A stretch of 64,000 nt of DNA from Ceratodon purpureus (GCA_014871385.1 CM026426.1:66312716-66376715); one strand, 5' to 3'; positions 50,280 through 60,301 are shown, counted from the first letter of the stretch. Made by a program: numbers and translations. Notes: generated by a model not told the origin, from the sequence alone.

Positions 50280-50770
50280 CTAAATATTCATTTTTCATTT
50301 CACTATTTTAATTGAGCTATTTTTTTTCTAATATGATTTAATTACTTTTATAATTTCATTTTCTCTTTTTAATTGAGTTATTTGAAAATTAATGTGCGAC
50401 CAAATTGAGTTATTTCTTCATTTGATTATTTAAATTGAGTAATTTGTTTCTCAATATGTATTAATCACTTTTATTTTCTTCATTTGCATATTTTAATTGA
50501 CTTATTTGTTTATTAATGTGCAACTAATCACTTTTGTTTTTTCATTTCCTTTCTTTAATTGAGACATTTGTTTTTTAACATGCAACTAAATACTTTTATT
50601 TTTTAATTTGGTTCTTTTAATTCAGAAATTTGTTTTTTAATAAAAATTAATCACTTTTATTTTTTCATTTGCTCCTATTAATTGTGTTGTTTGTTTTTAA
50701 TGTGCAACTAAGCACTTTTATTTGTTCATTTGGTTTTTTTTATTGAGACATTTAATTTTTAATATGAAAG
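50280..50770 (+). repeat. AT-rich minisatellite, unit about 62 bp
   Basis: The word CACTTTTATTTTTTCATTTG and variants recur at about 50466, 50528, 50590, 50651 and 50711, with two weaker units before. Spacing is 60-62 bases. Each unit also carries AATTGAG, ATTTGTTTTTTAAT and TGCAACTAA words. Confidence 0.8.
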
Positions 50771-51358
50771 GGATATTTAGGTAATTCTCGACAAAAAAAA
50801 GTCCAGAATTCAAAAATGGCCAATTCGAACTCAGCGGACCGCCGATGGATGGAGACCACGGATGAACACTGTCAGAGTACATGAATACCACAGAATATGG
50901 AATGCAAAAGTGGACATCGATATGTACATGGGCGGAATATGCCAGTGATGGATATATGAAACCAAAGATTGCAACATATGATGCAGAATAAGAGTTACAA
51001 TGAATACTTTAAAGAATATCATGTTGATTCAAGTATTGAAATGTACAATACAGAGTCGGCATCCCGCCGATAACAAAACACGCTAAACTAACTAGTCCTG
51101 TTGCACTTTGAGTCATTAAGTCCTACGACATTAAGTCTACATCCACCACTATGTACCAAGTTGACGTAAATCCTATCACATTATAACCTACTCGGCGAAC
51201 TATTTCCTTGAAAGCATAGCCGTAAGGTCAATGAGTAAATCATATATTTGAAGGCCGCACAAACGGATCGACCAAGTCGGCGGGCAGCCGATGGAAGGTG
51301 TTCTGTTGGTCAGGAGGAGGGAAGAAGTGCAAGTTGTAGGCAAAAAAGTCCGCTTTAC

Positions 51359-52046
51359 TCAGTCCCAGCAAACTTGAGTCCAGTCCACTCGTGCACGTCC
51401 AAACTTTCTCGCAGCTTGAATTGCCCAGTGCACTTGCCCCAGCTTCCACGCCTGCGCCATATACTCCGGAACAGATCCGAACTTGTGCAAGGGATATACC
51501 AGAGGAAGGATATCTGTAGCAATGTTAGGTATAACGTCGTCATCATTCGGAAAATTTAGATGACCCTGAAAAGGCCAAGGAATGTAGCACATACAGTTAG
51601 GTGTCTTCCTCAATGACCTCGGGTCAACATCCACAAATAGCACCTGATCTAGTTTGCAGACGTTACGAGACTGTACCTTGGAGCAAACTTGACCTAACGT
51701 CTTATAACTCTAGGGGAAAATCTCCCGGTCGATAAGGTCACTTCTGCTATACACGAAGGACAGCCTCTCCATTACACAGGCCGACATAATATGTGTGAGT
51801 AAAGGCTTCAATCCTCCCAAGGGCATCTTCGACCACAGACCAACATGAAAATGCAAGAAAAGCATGTCGAAAAGCTTCTTCAAACCTGGACGCTGCACTA
51901 CATTCCGATGCGTATCCCATGGCAAAGCCTCTATACTGGGATCCACATAGCAGAGAAGGCCATTGACGCCTAGGACAATACATTTCTTGACATGATGGGG
52001 TGGACCGTGAAGGCATTTGAAATAAAACGAGGTACCCTGAAGAATA
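51359..52046 (-). pseudogene. NIF/FCP1-like HAD protein, third tandem copy
   Basis: An acceptor (TTCTTCAG) near 52047 opens a frame with KKCIVLGVNGLLCYVDP, the position of HAD motif I. The first Asp, the usual phosphate-accepting residue, is Gly here. Next come RPGLKKLFDMLFLHFHVGLW (motif II region) and, after an in-frame TAG at 51710-51712, LDQVLFVDVDPRSLRKTPN (motif III/IV region). The frame ends in TGA at 51359. The family normally removes phosphate from proteins such as the RNA polymerase II tail. With its nucleophile gone this copy should be inactive. The TAG lies where Gln would fit, in an otherwise continuous frame. Confidence 0.65.
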
Positions 52047-52342
52047 TGAAGTGCAATCGGTGAAGGAAATCAAGGAACAGGAGGAAGTATATGAAAAAAA
52101 TGGACTATATTCAAAGTCGTCGGCGACCCGCCGACAAATCGATGCATTGAAGAAACCTCAAAGGTAAATGTGCAGCAAGGGAAATGTCATGCATGGATCT
52201 ACAAAAAGAAGTACCGAATTGCAGCACTGGAAACAAATGTGTGGTGCAGGGAAGTTCGAAAAGGGAACAGTCTTAGCGTATTTAACTAAAGAATGTAGAG
52301 TATCATATGTGATTTTTAAAACAAGTAGCGCCGCTGTTATAG

Positions 52343-53224
52343 GCTCTAATCAGTCGGCGAACCGCCGATGATGGAACTACCAGGGGCCTCAGGAGGACAA
52401 GTTAAATTCACAAACCAAGATCGAGGATTACCCGGGACGTCAAACCCGCATGCATGAGAAGGAATAACCTCCCTATACTTTTGGTATTCGCGAGATTCTG
52501 GAAAAAGACGTGGCTTCCCCACGCTAGAATTCTTCCTACAATACTCCTGGACATCCAATCCACACTGCTTAAGTCCTGCAAGGAATGGTGTTACTACCCT
52601 AGTTAAATATGAATTGGGGGTGGATTGAGGTCCTTTGCACTCTGCAGACTCCTAGAAGAAAGAATTAGGATGGACAACGTTAAATGGATAATTAAGTACA
52701 TTTCTATAAGGCCGGTCGTCTACCAGTAGGGTATTCTGGACACTGGCGCCTGATCGAGCCAGTAGCCTAGTGTCGCAGAAAAGTCTATCCAAACGCTTCA
52801 ACAAGTACTCCCGTTTTCCATTAGAATTATTTCTTGTCAAGATATCACATGAGTATCCCGGAACGCGTCTGTGATTGCTCCTGAGCAAAGGATGAATGGC
52901 TAACAGCTTCTGGTAGTGACGATCGCGATTCTTTTCAGAAATCGTGGACCAAAAGACTACCTCGAAATTTGCCGAGCAGAACTCTAGAAATGTAAGAAGT
53001 CCAGGTCTAGCCCAGATATGAATTTTTGTCTTCAAGTCATCACCGATATACCCGTGGTGCTTAGCTATGAGCAATCCCTTAATGTCGAGGACAAGGTAGT
53101 ATTGTAGGAGAGGTACCCCAATATTAAGCGCGATAATATTAGTGCTGACACTGACGGAATCATCGCGCGGGGAATCGGTGCTCAGGATCCCAACGCTGGT
53201 CTCGACAAACGAGGTGGAAGCCAT
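52343..53224 (-). pseudogene. NIF/FCP1-like HAD protein, first tandem copy
   Basis: ATG at 53222-53224. Motif I reads YYLVLDIKGLLIAKHHG: the first Asp is kept, but the second (Asp in active FCP1/SCP enzymes) is Lys. The plant branch of this family often has DxNGLL here. Motif II region is FCSANFEVVFWSTISEKN and motif IV is NTLLVDDRPYRNVLNYP. A TAG at 52652-52654 follows NSFF. Beyond it the same frame stays open to 52343 and matches the C-terminus of the neighbouring copy (LKQCGLDVQEYC then GKPRLFPESREY against RLFPGDEAY), which shows the TAG interrupts a once-longer protein. An acidic exon-like frame (53461-53228) precedes it and ends in TGA just before this ATG. Confidence 0.7.
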
Positions 53225-53685
53225 AGCTCACGGGCCGGAGCTATGTGCAGCAGACAGCGTCGGCGGCCCGCCGACAGGATAGTCATACTCGTCCTCCTCA
53301 TCACTTTCATTGTCGGCTACCGCTGCCGTAGACTCTTCTTCAATAGCATCACCATCAAGAGATGTTGGGTACTGCATCAAGAGCGTACTAAAAAGGGAAG
53401 GTCCATGGTGCACTTCAACTCCGGCGTCATCCTCCAGTGACTCCTGAACAGTGAAGGACAAATTCCAAGTACACAGCGGCAGTCAATTACGTGCTCACAA
53501 TTCATACATACTCTGGGGTAAAATTGGAGATACAATAAGACACCCACGACAGAATACACAGTCTCGACACTGAGTTCCGTTCTCATATACTTAAAAGGAG
53601 GAAAACTTTATTTACTGTGTAGTTCTAAATACATGAATCATGTGCATGTTCTCAAAAAGAGTTTCTACTTCTCCTATGTCCTCTT

Positions 53686-54444
53686 TCATTTAGGGCAATC
53701 AATGTGTGGAGAGAAGAGACTATAAGCTTCATCCCCCGGAAAGAGACGACGATGACCAAATTCGGAGTGTTTCGGGCAGTACTTGGGCACGGGGAGTTTG
53801 GATTCTTTCAATCTTGTAAGCCAAGGAATCAATTCTACCACCAGATAATTCCTCTTATTTTCCAACTCCTTCGACTCTAAGGTATATGGTGTAGCATGCA
53901 CAGCGTTCCAAGGAGTGTTTGCGACATTCTTATAAGGGGAATCATCAACCAAGAGAGTGTTGATTGAAGACGCCCCCGTCCCCTTCAGCCCGTCATCAAG
54001 GTCGAAGAGGGTCTGGAGTCTCTTCAAATAAAACTCCCTACCAGCCTTATGTACGCAAGTCTCGCAGAAACTCTGGTTGAAATTGTAGCGCACTTCAGCA
54101 TCTAGACGAGGACAGCGCTGCTGCAACACTATACACAGTATCTCGAACCTCTTTTCCCGAACGTAGCTCCAAAAGACCACCTCAAAATTGTCCAGGCAGA
54201 ACTCTAGGAACTTCTCTAAATGCAGTCTAGTTTTAGTATTCCACCTAGTGCCCATCTTCGTCTGGACTAGTAGCAGGTCGTTAATATCCAGAATCAGAAA
54301 GTACTTCAGCACTGGATCCTGTGCCTGAATACTAGCCTGTTCCGGGGCTATGTGAGCTGCATTCAGAGGTGTAGTCCCTGCTCCAGAACTGCATTGGGTC
54401 TGTCTTTGCGGAGTTTTCCATGGACTTCCTTGTCCGCGGACTCT
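53686..54444 (-). CDS. NIF/FCP1-like HAD protein, second tandem copy (open)
   Basis: A single open frame ends in TGA at 53686. An acceptor-like site (TATCACTCCAG) near 54445 suggests this is a downstream exon, and no good ATG precedes motif I. Motif I is KYFLILDINDLLLVQTK (first Asp present, second replaced by Asn). Motif II region is FCLDNFEVVFWSYVREKR. Motif IV is NTLLVDDSPYKNVANTP. A C-terminal extension carries CPKHSEFGHRRLFPGDEAY. This is the only one of the three copies without an internal stop. The Asp pair LVDD and the first Asp could still bind metal and phosphate, but the missing general acid makes activity uncertain. Confidence 0.7.
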   Translation of the reverse strand, partial: RVRGQGSPWKTPQRQTQCSSGAGTTPLNAAHIAPEQASIQAQDPVLKYFLILDINDLLLVQTKMGTRWNTKTRLHLEKFLEFCLDNFEVVFWSYVREKRFEILCIVLQQRCPRLDAEVRYNFNQSFCETCVHKAGREFYLKRLQTLFDLDDGLKGTGASSINTLLVDDSPYKNVANTPWNAVHATPYTLESKELENKRNYLVVELIPWLTRLKESKLPVPKYCPKHSEFGHRRLFPGDEAYSLFSPHIDCPK

Positions 54445-54674
54445 GGAGTGATAGCAAACAAAGCAGAAGACAAACGTGACGGTTAGGACAACGGTCGGCG
54501 GACAGCCGACTTGCAAGCAACATTATTTGGAGAAAGGGAGAGCGTACAACTTGGCATTTACCGATAATTTATTCATATTTGGCAGTACAAACATCTAACA
54601 TAATCCTAGCGTCGGACCTCTACACTACTTTATCACTGCAGGCATTTAAAAGATGGACTCGGCCACCGCCTGAT

Positions 54675-55864
54675 TTACCGACCTCCACCTTTGTGCTTCT
54701 TCGACCTAGGCTCCTTTTTGGATGCCCGCGGAGGTGACGGAACGTCCTCTGGAGCATCCACATTTTTTGGACTCATGTGTTGTTCCCCAGATGTGCCCTT
54801 CTTCGAGGAAGTCTTTTTAGAAGCAGCCTTCCGTATGCCCTTCCTAGAAGACTCTTCCCCTTCCTGAACCTCTGAGGAATCGCGGGATACGTTATCCACA
54901 AGAGAGGAAGCCTAAGCAGTACCATTGGTCTAACTTCTCTTTGATGCTCGTGTCTTGCCCAGAGGGTTCTCATCTGGGCCAATCATCCGAGATGCGCCCT
55001 TGACACCCTGATTGACAAATGCGATTGACTTCACTGTGACCTTGGACTTGGCAGTGGGGTTAGATGAAGTTTGCTCGTCTGTTGTCGGCCCGCCAACGGC
55101 AGCAGGAGGAAGATGCCCTTCAATGCTCACTGCAAGCTCCTGGGTTGGTGCGACACGGACAACCAGTTCTTGATCAGGCCCCAAAGCTAGAGGAACCTGC
55201 ATCTTTTTTGGAGGCCCCGTCTGGTCTAGGTCAAGTACTGGCTCGGCGGGAGGAGTCTCCTGCTCATGTATTGTAGGAGAATTATTACCTACGCCGAGGG
55301 AGTCTGTTCCTTGCTCCCTTGCAACTTGCGATAGAGGTGGGTTTACGTAACGAGGATTCGAAGCTTCCAGTGGTACCACGTCGGGTTCTGGTTCATAGTC
55401 TAAGTCCTCCGTGTATCTCTCTACTACCACTGCATTTCCAACTCAAATGCGAGCTTCAGCTTGGTCGTCCTCGTATCTTGCCTGTTCCTCAGCATCTCTA
55501 GTTGGAAGGTAAGCTTCACCTTCAACGTCAGGGTCGGGTACATCTGGTGGCTTCTAGTCGTCGTAGTCGGAGCCTAGAAAATTCTGTGACGGAACCTTCT
55601 TCCCCGAACCCATACATCTACCCTTCCCGACCAAATGGGCCTCCTCCGCATTCACACCCAAGTCAGCAGGCGTGAGAGTGCCAGTCCTGGCTCTAGCAGA
55701 GGCCGCGACAGACGACCCGGCTCTAGACTACGTGATCTAAACTGAAGCTTCGAGGGGCACGTTATAAACGCCCGGAATGAAAGTCATATTCCGAACCCGA
55801 CAGTGCGCTTGGAATCTCTCTTCCTCGGTACCCAATATCTCTATTATTGTCAAATGGTTTTTCT
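54675..55864 (-). pseudogene. Long Ser/Pro/Glu-rich exon with five in-frame TAG codons
   Basis: An acceptor (GGTCTTCTGCAG) stands just before 55864. From there one minus-strand frame runs to TAA at 54675, nearly 400 codons without a frame shift. It is interrupted only by TAG at 55737, 55728, 55554, 54930 and 54912 and one TGA at 55443. The protein is disordered: first NHLTIIEILGTEEERFQ, then GTLTPADLGVNAEEAHLV, acidic stretches, and a basic end (KKTSSKKGTSG ... KKEPRSKKHKGGG). No known domain. It is probably the downstream exon of the gene whose earlier exons lie at 58.3-58.8 kb, with the inverted-repeat element in the intron between. Confidence 0.45.
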
Positions 55865-55904
55865 GCAGAAGACCAAGACAAAACGGAGGGGGGGAGGCAA
55901 GTGC

Positions 55905-57807
55905 TTCTAGGAGGGGGGGGGGGCAAGTGCTTCTAGGAGGGGGGGAGGCAAGTGCTTCTAGGAGGGGGGGAGGCAAGTGCTTCTAGGAGGGGGGCCCAGA
56001 GCTTCCGGGAGGGGGGGCGCGAGGTTATGGGTTTAGGGTGATTCTGGAGAACGGGGCATACAATTGATATTTTATTTTTTCCGTTCCATTACAAAAATAA
56101 CAATAAAATTTTATTCTCCACAAGAGTATATAGCCGTCAAAAAAAGATTTATTATGATTTTGCAAACGTGTAAACAAAGCCATATAAGCAATCAAAATGT
56201 TACATATGCAATTCACTATGGTACTACAATGTGCCTCTAAAACAACTATCAGGAGCTTTGAAGTTGTAAGGAGGACTCATCAAATCATCCACAACTCTTG
56301 CAAGTGATAGCCTCATCGTGGGGTCTTCGTTAAGCAAGCCATTCAACTTCGTTGAGAATGCAATCATTGACATTGTATCCTTGAAGAGGTATTGGCATTG
56401 TTCGTCCCTCCATATCATCTTTGCCAAATAGCCTACCGAAAATGCATTAGATTGCTCCATCCTGGAACTCTAAATTTTATATTATAATCCCCTTTCTCTT
56501 CCAATATTAATGTTTCATCTCTTAATGTTTTGTGCATACTTCCCTCTGTAATGATTCATTTATTTATTTCTCTTCCAACCTTGTTCCATTCTATACTATT
56601 TGTTTATTTTTTTAACTCTTCCATTTATTTTTAAACACAAAATGAAAAATAAATGGAAAAGATGAAAATAGATCGAACTTTAATATTGAAAAAGAAAGGG
56701 AAAAATATAAAATTAAGAGTATAGATTGGAAGAAGGTTGCAAGAGAAATAAATAATTATGAAAGGAAGTATGCCAGAAACAAACAATGAATTAACATTGA
56801 ATTAAAAATATTTAGATAGTTAATTGATTTAGTACGGAAGAAACAAACAATGCTCTAACATAGAATTAAAAAAAAATGGTAGAGATTAAAAAAAAAACAA
56901 AAAAACAAACATTAAAATCAGAAGAGAAAGGGATAATATAAAATCAATAGCATGGGATGGAAGAAGGTTGGAAGAGAAATAAAAATTTGAATAATTAATC
57001 AATTTAGTACGGAAGAAACAAACAATGCTCTAATATACAATTAAATATAAATGGAAGAGTTAAAAAAAAAACAAATATTAATATAGAAAGATAAAGGGAA
57101 AAAAAATAAAAAATAGTATAGAGTGGAACAAGGTTGGAAGAGAAATAAATAAATGAATCATTACAGAGGGAAGTATGCACAAAACATTAAGAGATGAAAC
57201 ATTAATATTGGAAGAGAAAGGGGATTATAATATAAAATTTAGAGTTCCCGGATGGAGCAATCTAATGCATTTTCGGTAGGCTATTTGGCAAAGATGATAT
57301 GGAGGGACGAACAATGCCAATACCTCTTCAAGGATACAATGTCAATGATTGCATTCTCAACGAAGTTGAATGGCTTGCTTAACGAAGACCCCACGATGAG
57401 GCTATCACTTGCAAGAGTTGTGGATGATTTGATGAGTCCTCCTTACAACTTCAAAGCTCCTGATAGTTGTTTTAGAGGCACATTGTAGTACCATAGTGAA
57501 TTGCATATGTAACATTTTGATTGCTTATATGGCTTTGTTTACACGTTTGCAAAATCATAATAAATCTTTTTTTGACGGCTATATACTCTTGTGGAGAATA
57601 AAATTTTATTGTTATTTTTGTAATGGAACGGAAAAAATAAAATATCAATTGTATGCCCCGTTCTCCAGAATCACCCTAAACCCATAACCTCGCGCCCCCC
57701 CTCCCGGAAGCTCTGGGCCCCCCTCCTAGAAGCACTTGCCTCCCGCCCTCCTAGAAGCACTTGCCCCCCCCCCCCCCCCCAGAAGCTCGCGCCCCCCCCC
57801 CCTAGAA
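55905..57807. repeat. Near-perfect long inverted repeat carrying a kinase-like fragment
   Basis: The arms 55905-56600 and 57112-57807 are mirror images about one centre (paired positions sum to 113712) with only a few differences. The spacer is about 511 bases of AT-rich tandem sequence. Each arm encodes the same 78-codon frame, with GLLNEDPTMRLSLARVVDDL, like the C-terminal lobe of a protein kinase (the DPxxR region); it lacks all catalytic motifs, so it is a captured fragment. A transcript through both arms would form a hairpin of about 690 bp, a ready source of small RNAs. The outer ends run into G-rich or C-rich repeats. The element appears young because the arms hardly differ. Confidence 0.85.
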
Positions 57808-58125
57808 GCTCGCGCGCCCCCCCCTCAGAAGCTCGCGCCCCCCCAAGAAGCTCGCGCCCTCCCTAGAAGCTCGCGCCCCCCCCCCCTCAGAAGCTCGCGC
57901 CCCCCCCCCCCCCCCTCAGAAGCTCGCGCCCCCCCCCCCCCCCCCCTCAGAAGCTCGCGCCCCCCGCCCTCAGAAGCTCGCGCCCCCCCCCTAGAAGCTC
58001 GCGCCCCCCCCCCTAGAAGCGCTGCCCCCTCTCCCCTTAGAAGCTCGCGCCCCCCCCTCCCCCCCCCCCCACCCTAAGAAGCTCTCGCCCCCCCCCCCCC
58101 CCCCCAAGATGCTGGCGCCCCCCTC
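57781..58125 (+). repeat. AGAAGCTCGCG plus poly(C) minisatellite
   Basis: About fourteen units of AGAAGCTCGCG each followed by a C run of 6-20 bases. The mirrored arm at 55.9 kb has only about four units of a related form (AAGTGCTTCTAGG plus poly G), so the array has grown on one side only. Open frames through it (Pro/Arg/Ala-rich) are by-products of the repeat. Confidence 0.85.
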
Positions 58126-58338
58126 CCCCAAGGCGTTGGTGCCCTTCCTCTTAGCCATGTCATCCCCCGTGTCAACTCTATATGTGGAATATTTGGTGAC
58201 ATGTCAGACGCGTGGCATCCTAGGTGGCCAAGGTAACTCCCATTTTACCATTTGGATGGTCAACCGTAAGTCTTGGTCAAACGGACCTCCCCTGACCCTT
58301 AACGGACGGACGAGCGGACCGGACGGACGGACCGGTTC

Positions 58339-58760
58339 TTATGTCCCATGAACAACCCTGATGTACACTGGCGAGGTAGGCATGTACACTGGCGAGGTAG
58401 GCATGTACTGTGGAGAGTGGACCTCGAGAGGTCCACTTTCCAGACCTACAGTGTTGGCTACATCACAGGTACAATAGTACTCATCAAATGAATCCGAAAG
58501 ATCGGAAACATTGATCACAGAAATGGGGGAAGTAGCGGACATCGCTGGAGCATCGGATGATACCTAGAGTAGAAGAAATGGAGTGAGGATTAACTTCCAT
58601 TTCAAAAAGAGTAGGAAACAATGAAGGGTACATGGCGAAAAGAACTCAAATTCATAAGCATAAGAAAATAATATAAATTGTAAATTAAATGAAATACCTC
58701 AGTTTCTGCTGGCGTCGCGACCTGACGTTCACTCCCGACATGATCTCCATCAGAGTCCTA
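58339..58760 (-). CDS. Two exons of an acidic Ser-rich protein with YMPTSPV heptads
   Basis: Exon about 58757-58699 reads DSDGDHVGSERQVATPAETE, with an acceptor before it and a GTATTT donor after. The next exon starts after CTCTAG near 58568 with VSSDAPAMSATSPISV, continues DLSDSFDEYYCTC and ends with two heptads, YMPTSPVYMPTSPVY. The heptad resembles YSPTSPS of the RNA polymerase II tail. Downstream reading is lost at the edge of the inverted-repeat element; the exon at 55.86 kb is the likely continuation. Two heptads are too few to claim a real CTD, but the family next door (NIF/FCP1) is known for acting on such sequences. Confidence 0.35.
58416..58437. other. Short hairpin, 9-bp stem and 4-base loop
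   Basis: AGTGGACCT, then CGAG, then AGGTCCACT. It lies within the heptad-encoding exon. Confidence 0.4.
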
Positions 58761-58904
58761 AGGAATAAGATATTTATTAGAATAAAAAGCAACTATGAAG
58801 AATCAAACAACACCGTCGACAAGAGCTCACAAAAAAACCTTAAAAACTGAGAATAACGTACTAGACTTTCATCAAAACTCTGAACAAGGAATGAACTAGA
58901 CTTT

Positions 58905-59762
58905 CAGATCAGATTTTGTGAGAAGGAATGCACTAACAGTACCCAAATTGTCATTAAACCAAAAAAAAAAAATATCAAAACAAAATCCCCAAAATCCCAC
59001 CCCCCCCCGCGGCCCCACATTCGTGCACGAATGTGCTCAAACGGAATTTTTAAATTCTGGAAAATGGAAAATATTAAAAAAAAAAACCCCCAAAAATCCC
59101 CTCGGCCTTCCATTTCAGATCAGATTTTGTGAGAAGGAATGCACTAACAGTACCCAAATTGTCATTAAACCAAAAAAAAAAAATATCAAAACAAAATCCC
59201 CAAAATCCCACCCCCCCCGCGGCCCTACATTCGTGCACGAATGTGCTCAAGCGGAATTTTTAAATTCTGGAAAATGGAAAATATTAAAAAAAAAAACCCC
59301 CAAAAATCCCCTCGGCCTTCCATTTCAGATCAGATTTTGTGAGAAGGAATGCACTAACAGTACCCAAATTGTCATTAAACCAAAAAAAAAAAAATATCAA
59401 AACAAAATCCCCAAACCCCCCCCCCCCCCCCCCCCCCCCCTCGCGGCCCTACATTTGTGCACGAATGTGCTCAAGCGGAATTTTTAAATTCTGGAAAATG
59501 GAAAATATTAAAAAAAAAAAACCCCAAGAATCCCCTCGGCCTTCCATTTCAGATCAGATTTTGTGAGAAGGAATGCACTAACAGTACCCAAATTGTCATT
59601 AAACAAAAAAAAATAAAATATCAAAACAAAATCCCCAAACCCCCCCCCCCCCCCCCCCCCCCCCCTCGCGGCCCTACATTCGTGCATGAATGTGCTCAAG
59701 CGGAATTTTTGAATTCTGGAAATTGGAAAATATTAAAAAAAAATCACCAAAAATCCCCACGG
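58905..59762 (+). repeat. Satellite, unit about 211 bp, four copies, with internal poly(C) and palindrome
   Basis: Units start with CAGATCAGATTTTGTGAGAA at 58905, 59116, 59326 and 59550 (spacing 211, 210, 224). Each holds A-rich runs, a poly(C) run that grows from about 8-9 bases in the first two units to more than 20 in the last two, and the 14-bp perfect palindrome ATTCGTGCACGAAT (one change in some units). The last unit diverges at its end. The open frame 58918-59487 follows the unit length and is not a gene. Confidence 0.9.
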
Positions 59763-60301
59763 CCCAAAGTGCTGGCCCCGAACAAATCCCCAAGTGCTGG
59801 CCCCGAACTGATGAGCCCCTTCCTCGGCAATGACAATGCCTTCGAAGGGGGGGGGGGGTTTTAATTTGAATAATAAAAAATAAAAACACTTTGAAACTCA
59901 AGGCAACAGCAACTAGGCAGAGAAGCATCACACACCGCACTCACAAAACAAAATAAACAAGTGCTGGACAAGGAATCAAAACCCAAGCTTCATCAAAGGC
60001 ATAAGCCTCCTCGGCCTCCAACTGCTCATGCAGTGGGCTGCTCAGTAGCAGTCGATCGCTTCCCATTCCGCAACCTAAGAACCGCAACCCAAGAACCGCA
60101 ACCCAACAAGTCTCGCATTCCAACCCAACACAAGAAACTCCCAATACCCAACAACAATCTGAGAACCCGAATCCGCATTAGATCCATTCTCACAGAACCC
60201 AACCACAATAATGCTCGAATCCAAGTACATTGTACGAAATCATAATCACAAACCTTGCCGTACGATCTCATGATGGTTCTCAAGTCCGTGCGATAGAATC
60301 A

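Larger units (their letters stand above)
50830..55097. repeat. Eight copies of a 17-bp GC-rich palindrome
   Basis: The consensus is GTCGGC, five bases, GCCGAY. Copies are at about 50830, 51055, 51276, 52119, 52353, 53259, 54494 and 55084 (the last shorter). Each forms a 6-bp stem with a 5-base loop. They bracket the three NIF-like genes: one just beyond the stop of the third gene, one before its start, one at the end of the first gene, one just before its ATG, and one near the start of the second gene. Read on the minus strand they all give [IV]-G-[GC]-x-[PT]-[TSL] in one frame, so a coding explanation is possible for some. None was seen elsewhere in the window. Confidence 0.7.

Noticed and set aside
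50830-55097. CRISPR-like array made of the 17-bp palindromes
   Set aside because: Spacing varies from about 220 to over 1200 bases, there are no cas genes, and the context is eukaryotic with introns.
57736-58077. Pro/Arg/Ala-rich open frame
   Set aside because: By-product of the AGAAGCTCGCG-C(n) minisatellite.
58918-59487. 189-codon open frame
   Set aside because: It follows the 211-bp satellite unit and its poly(C)/poly(A) runs; it repeats itself and has no independent coding signs.
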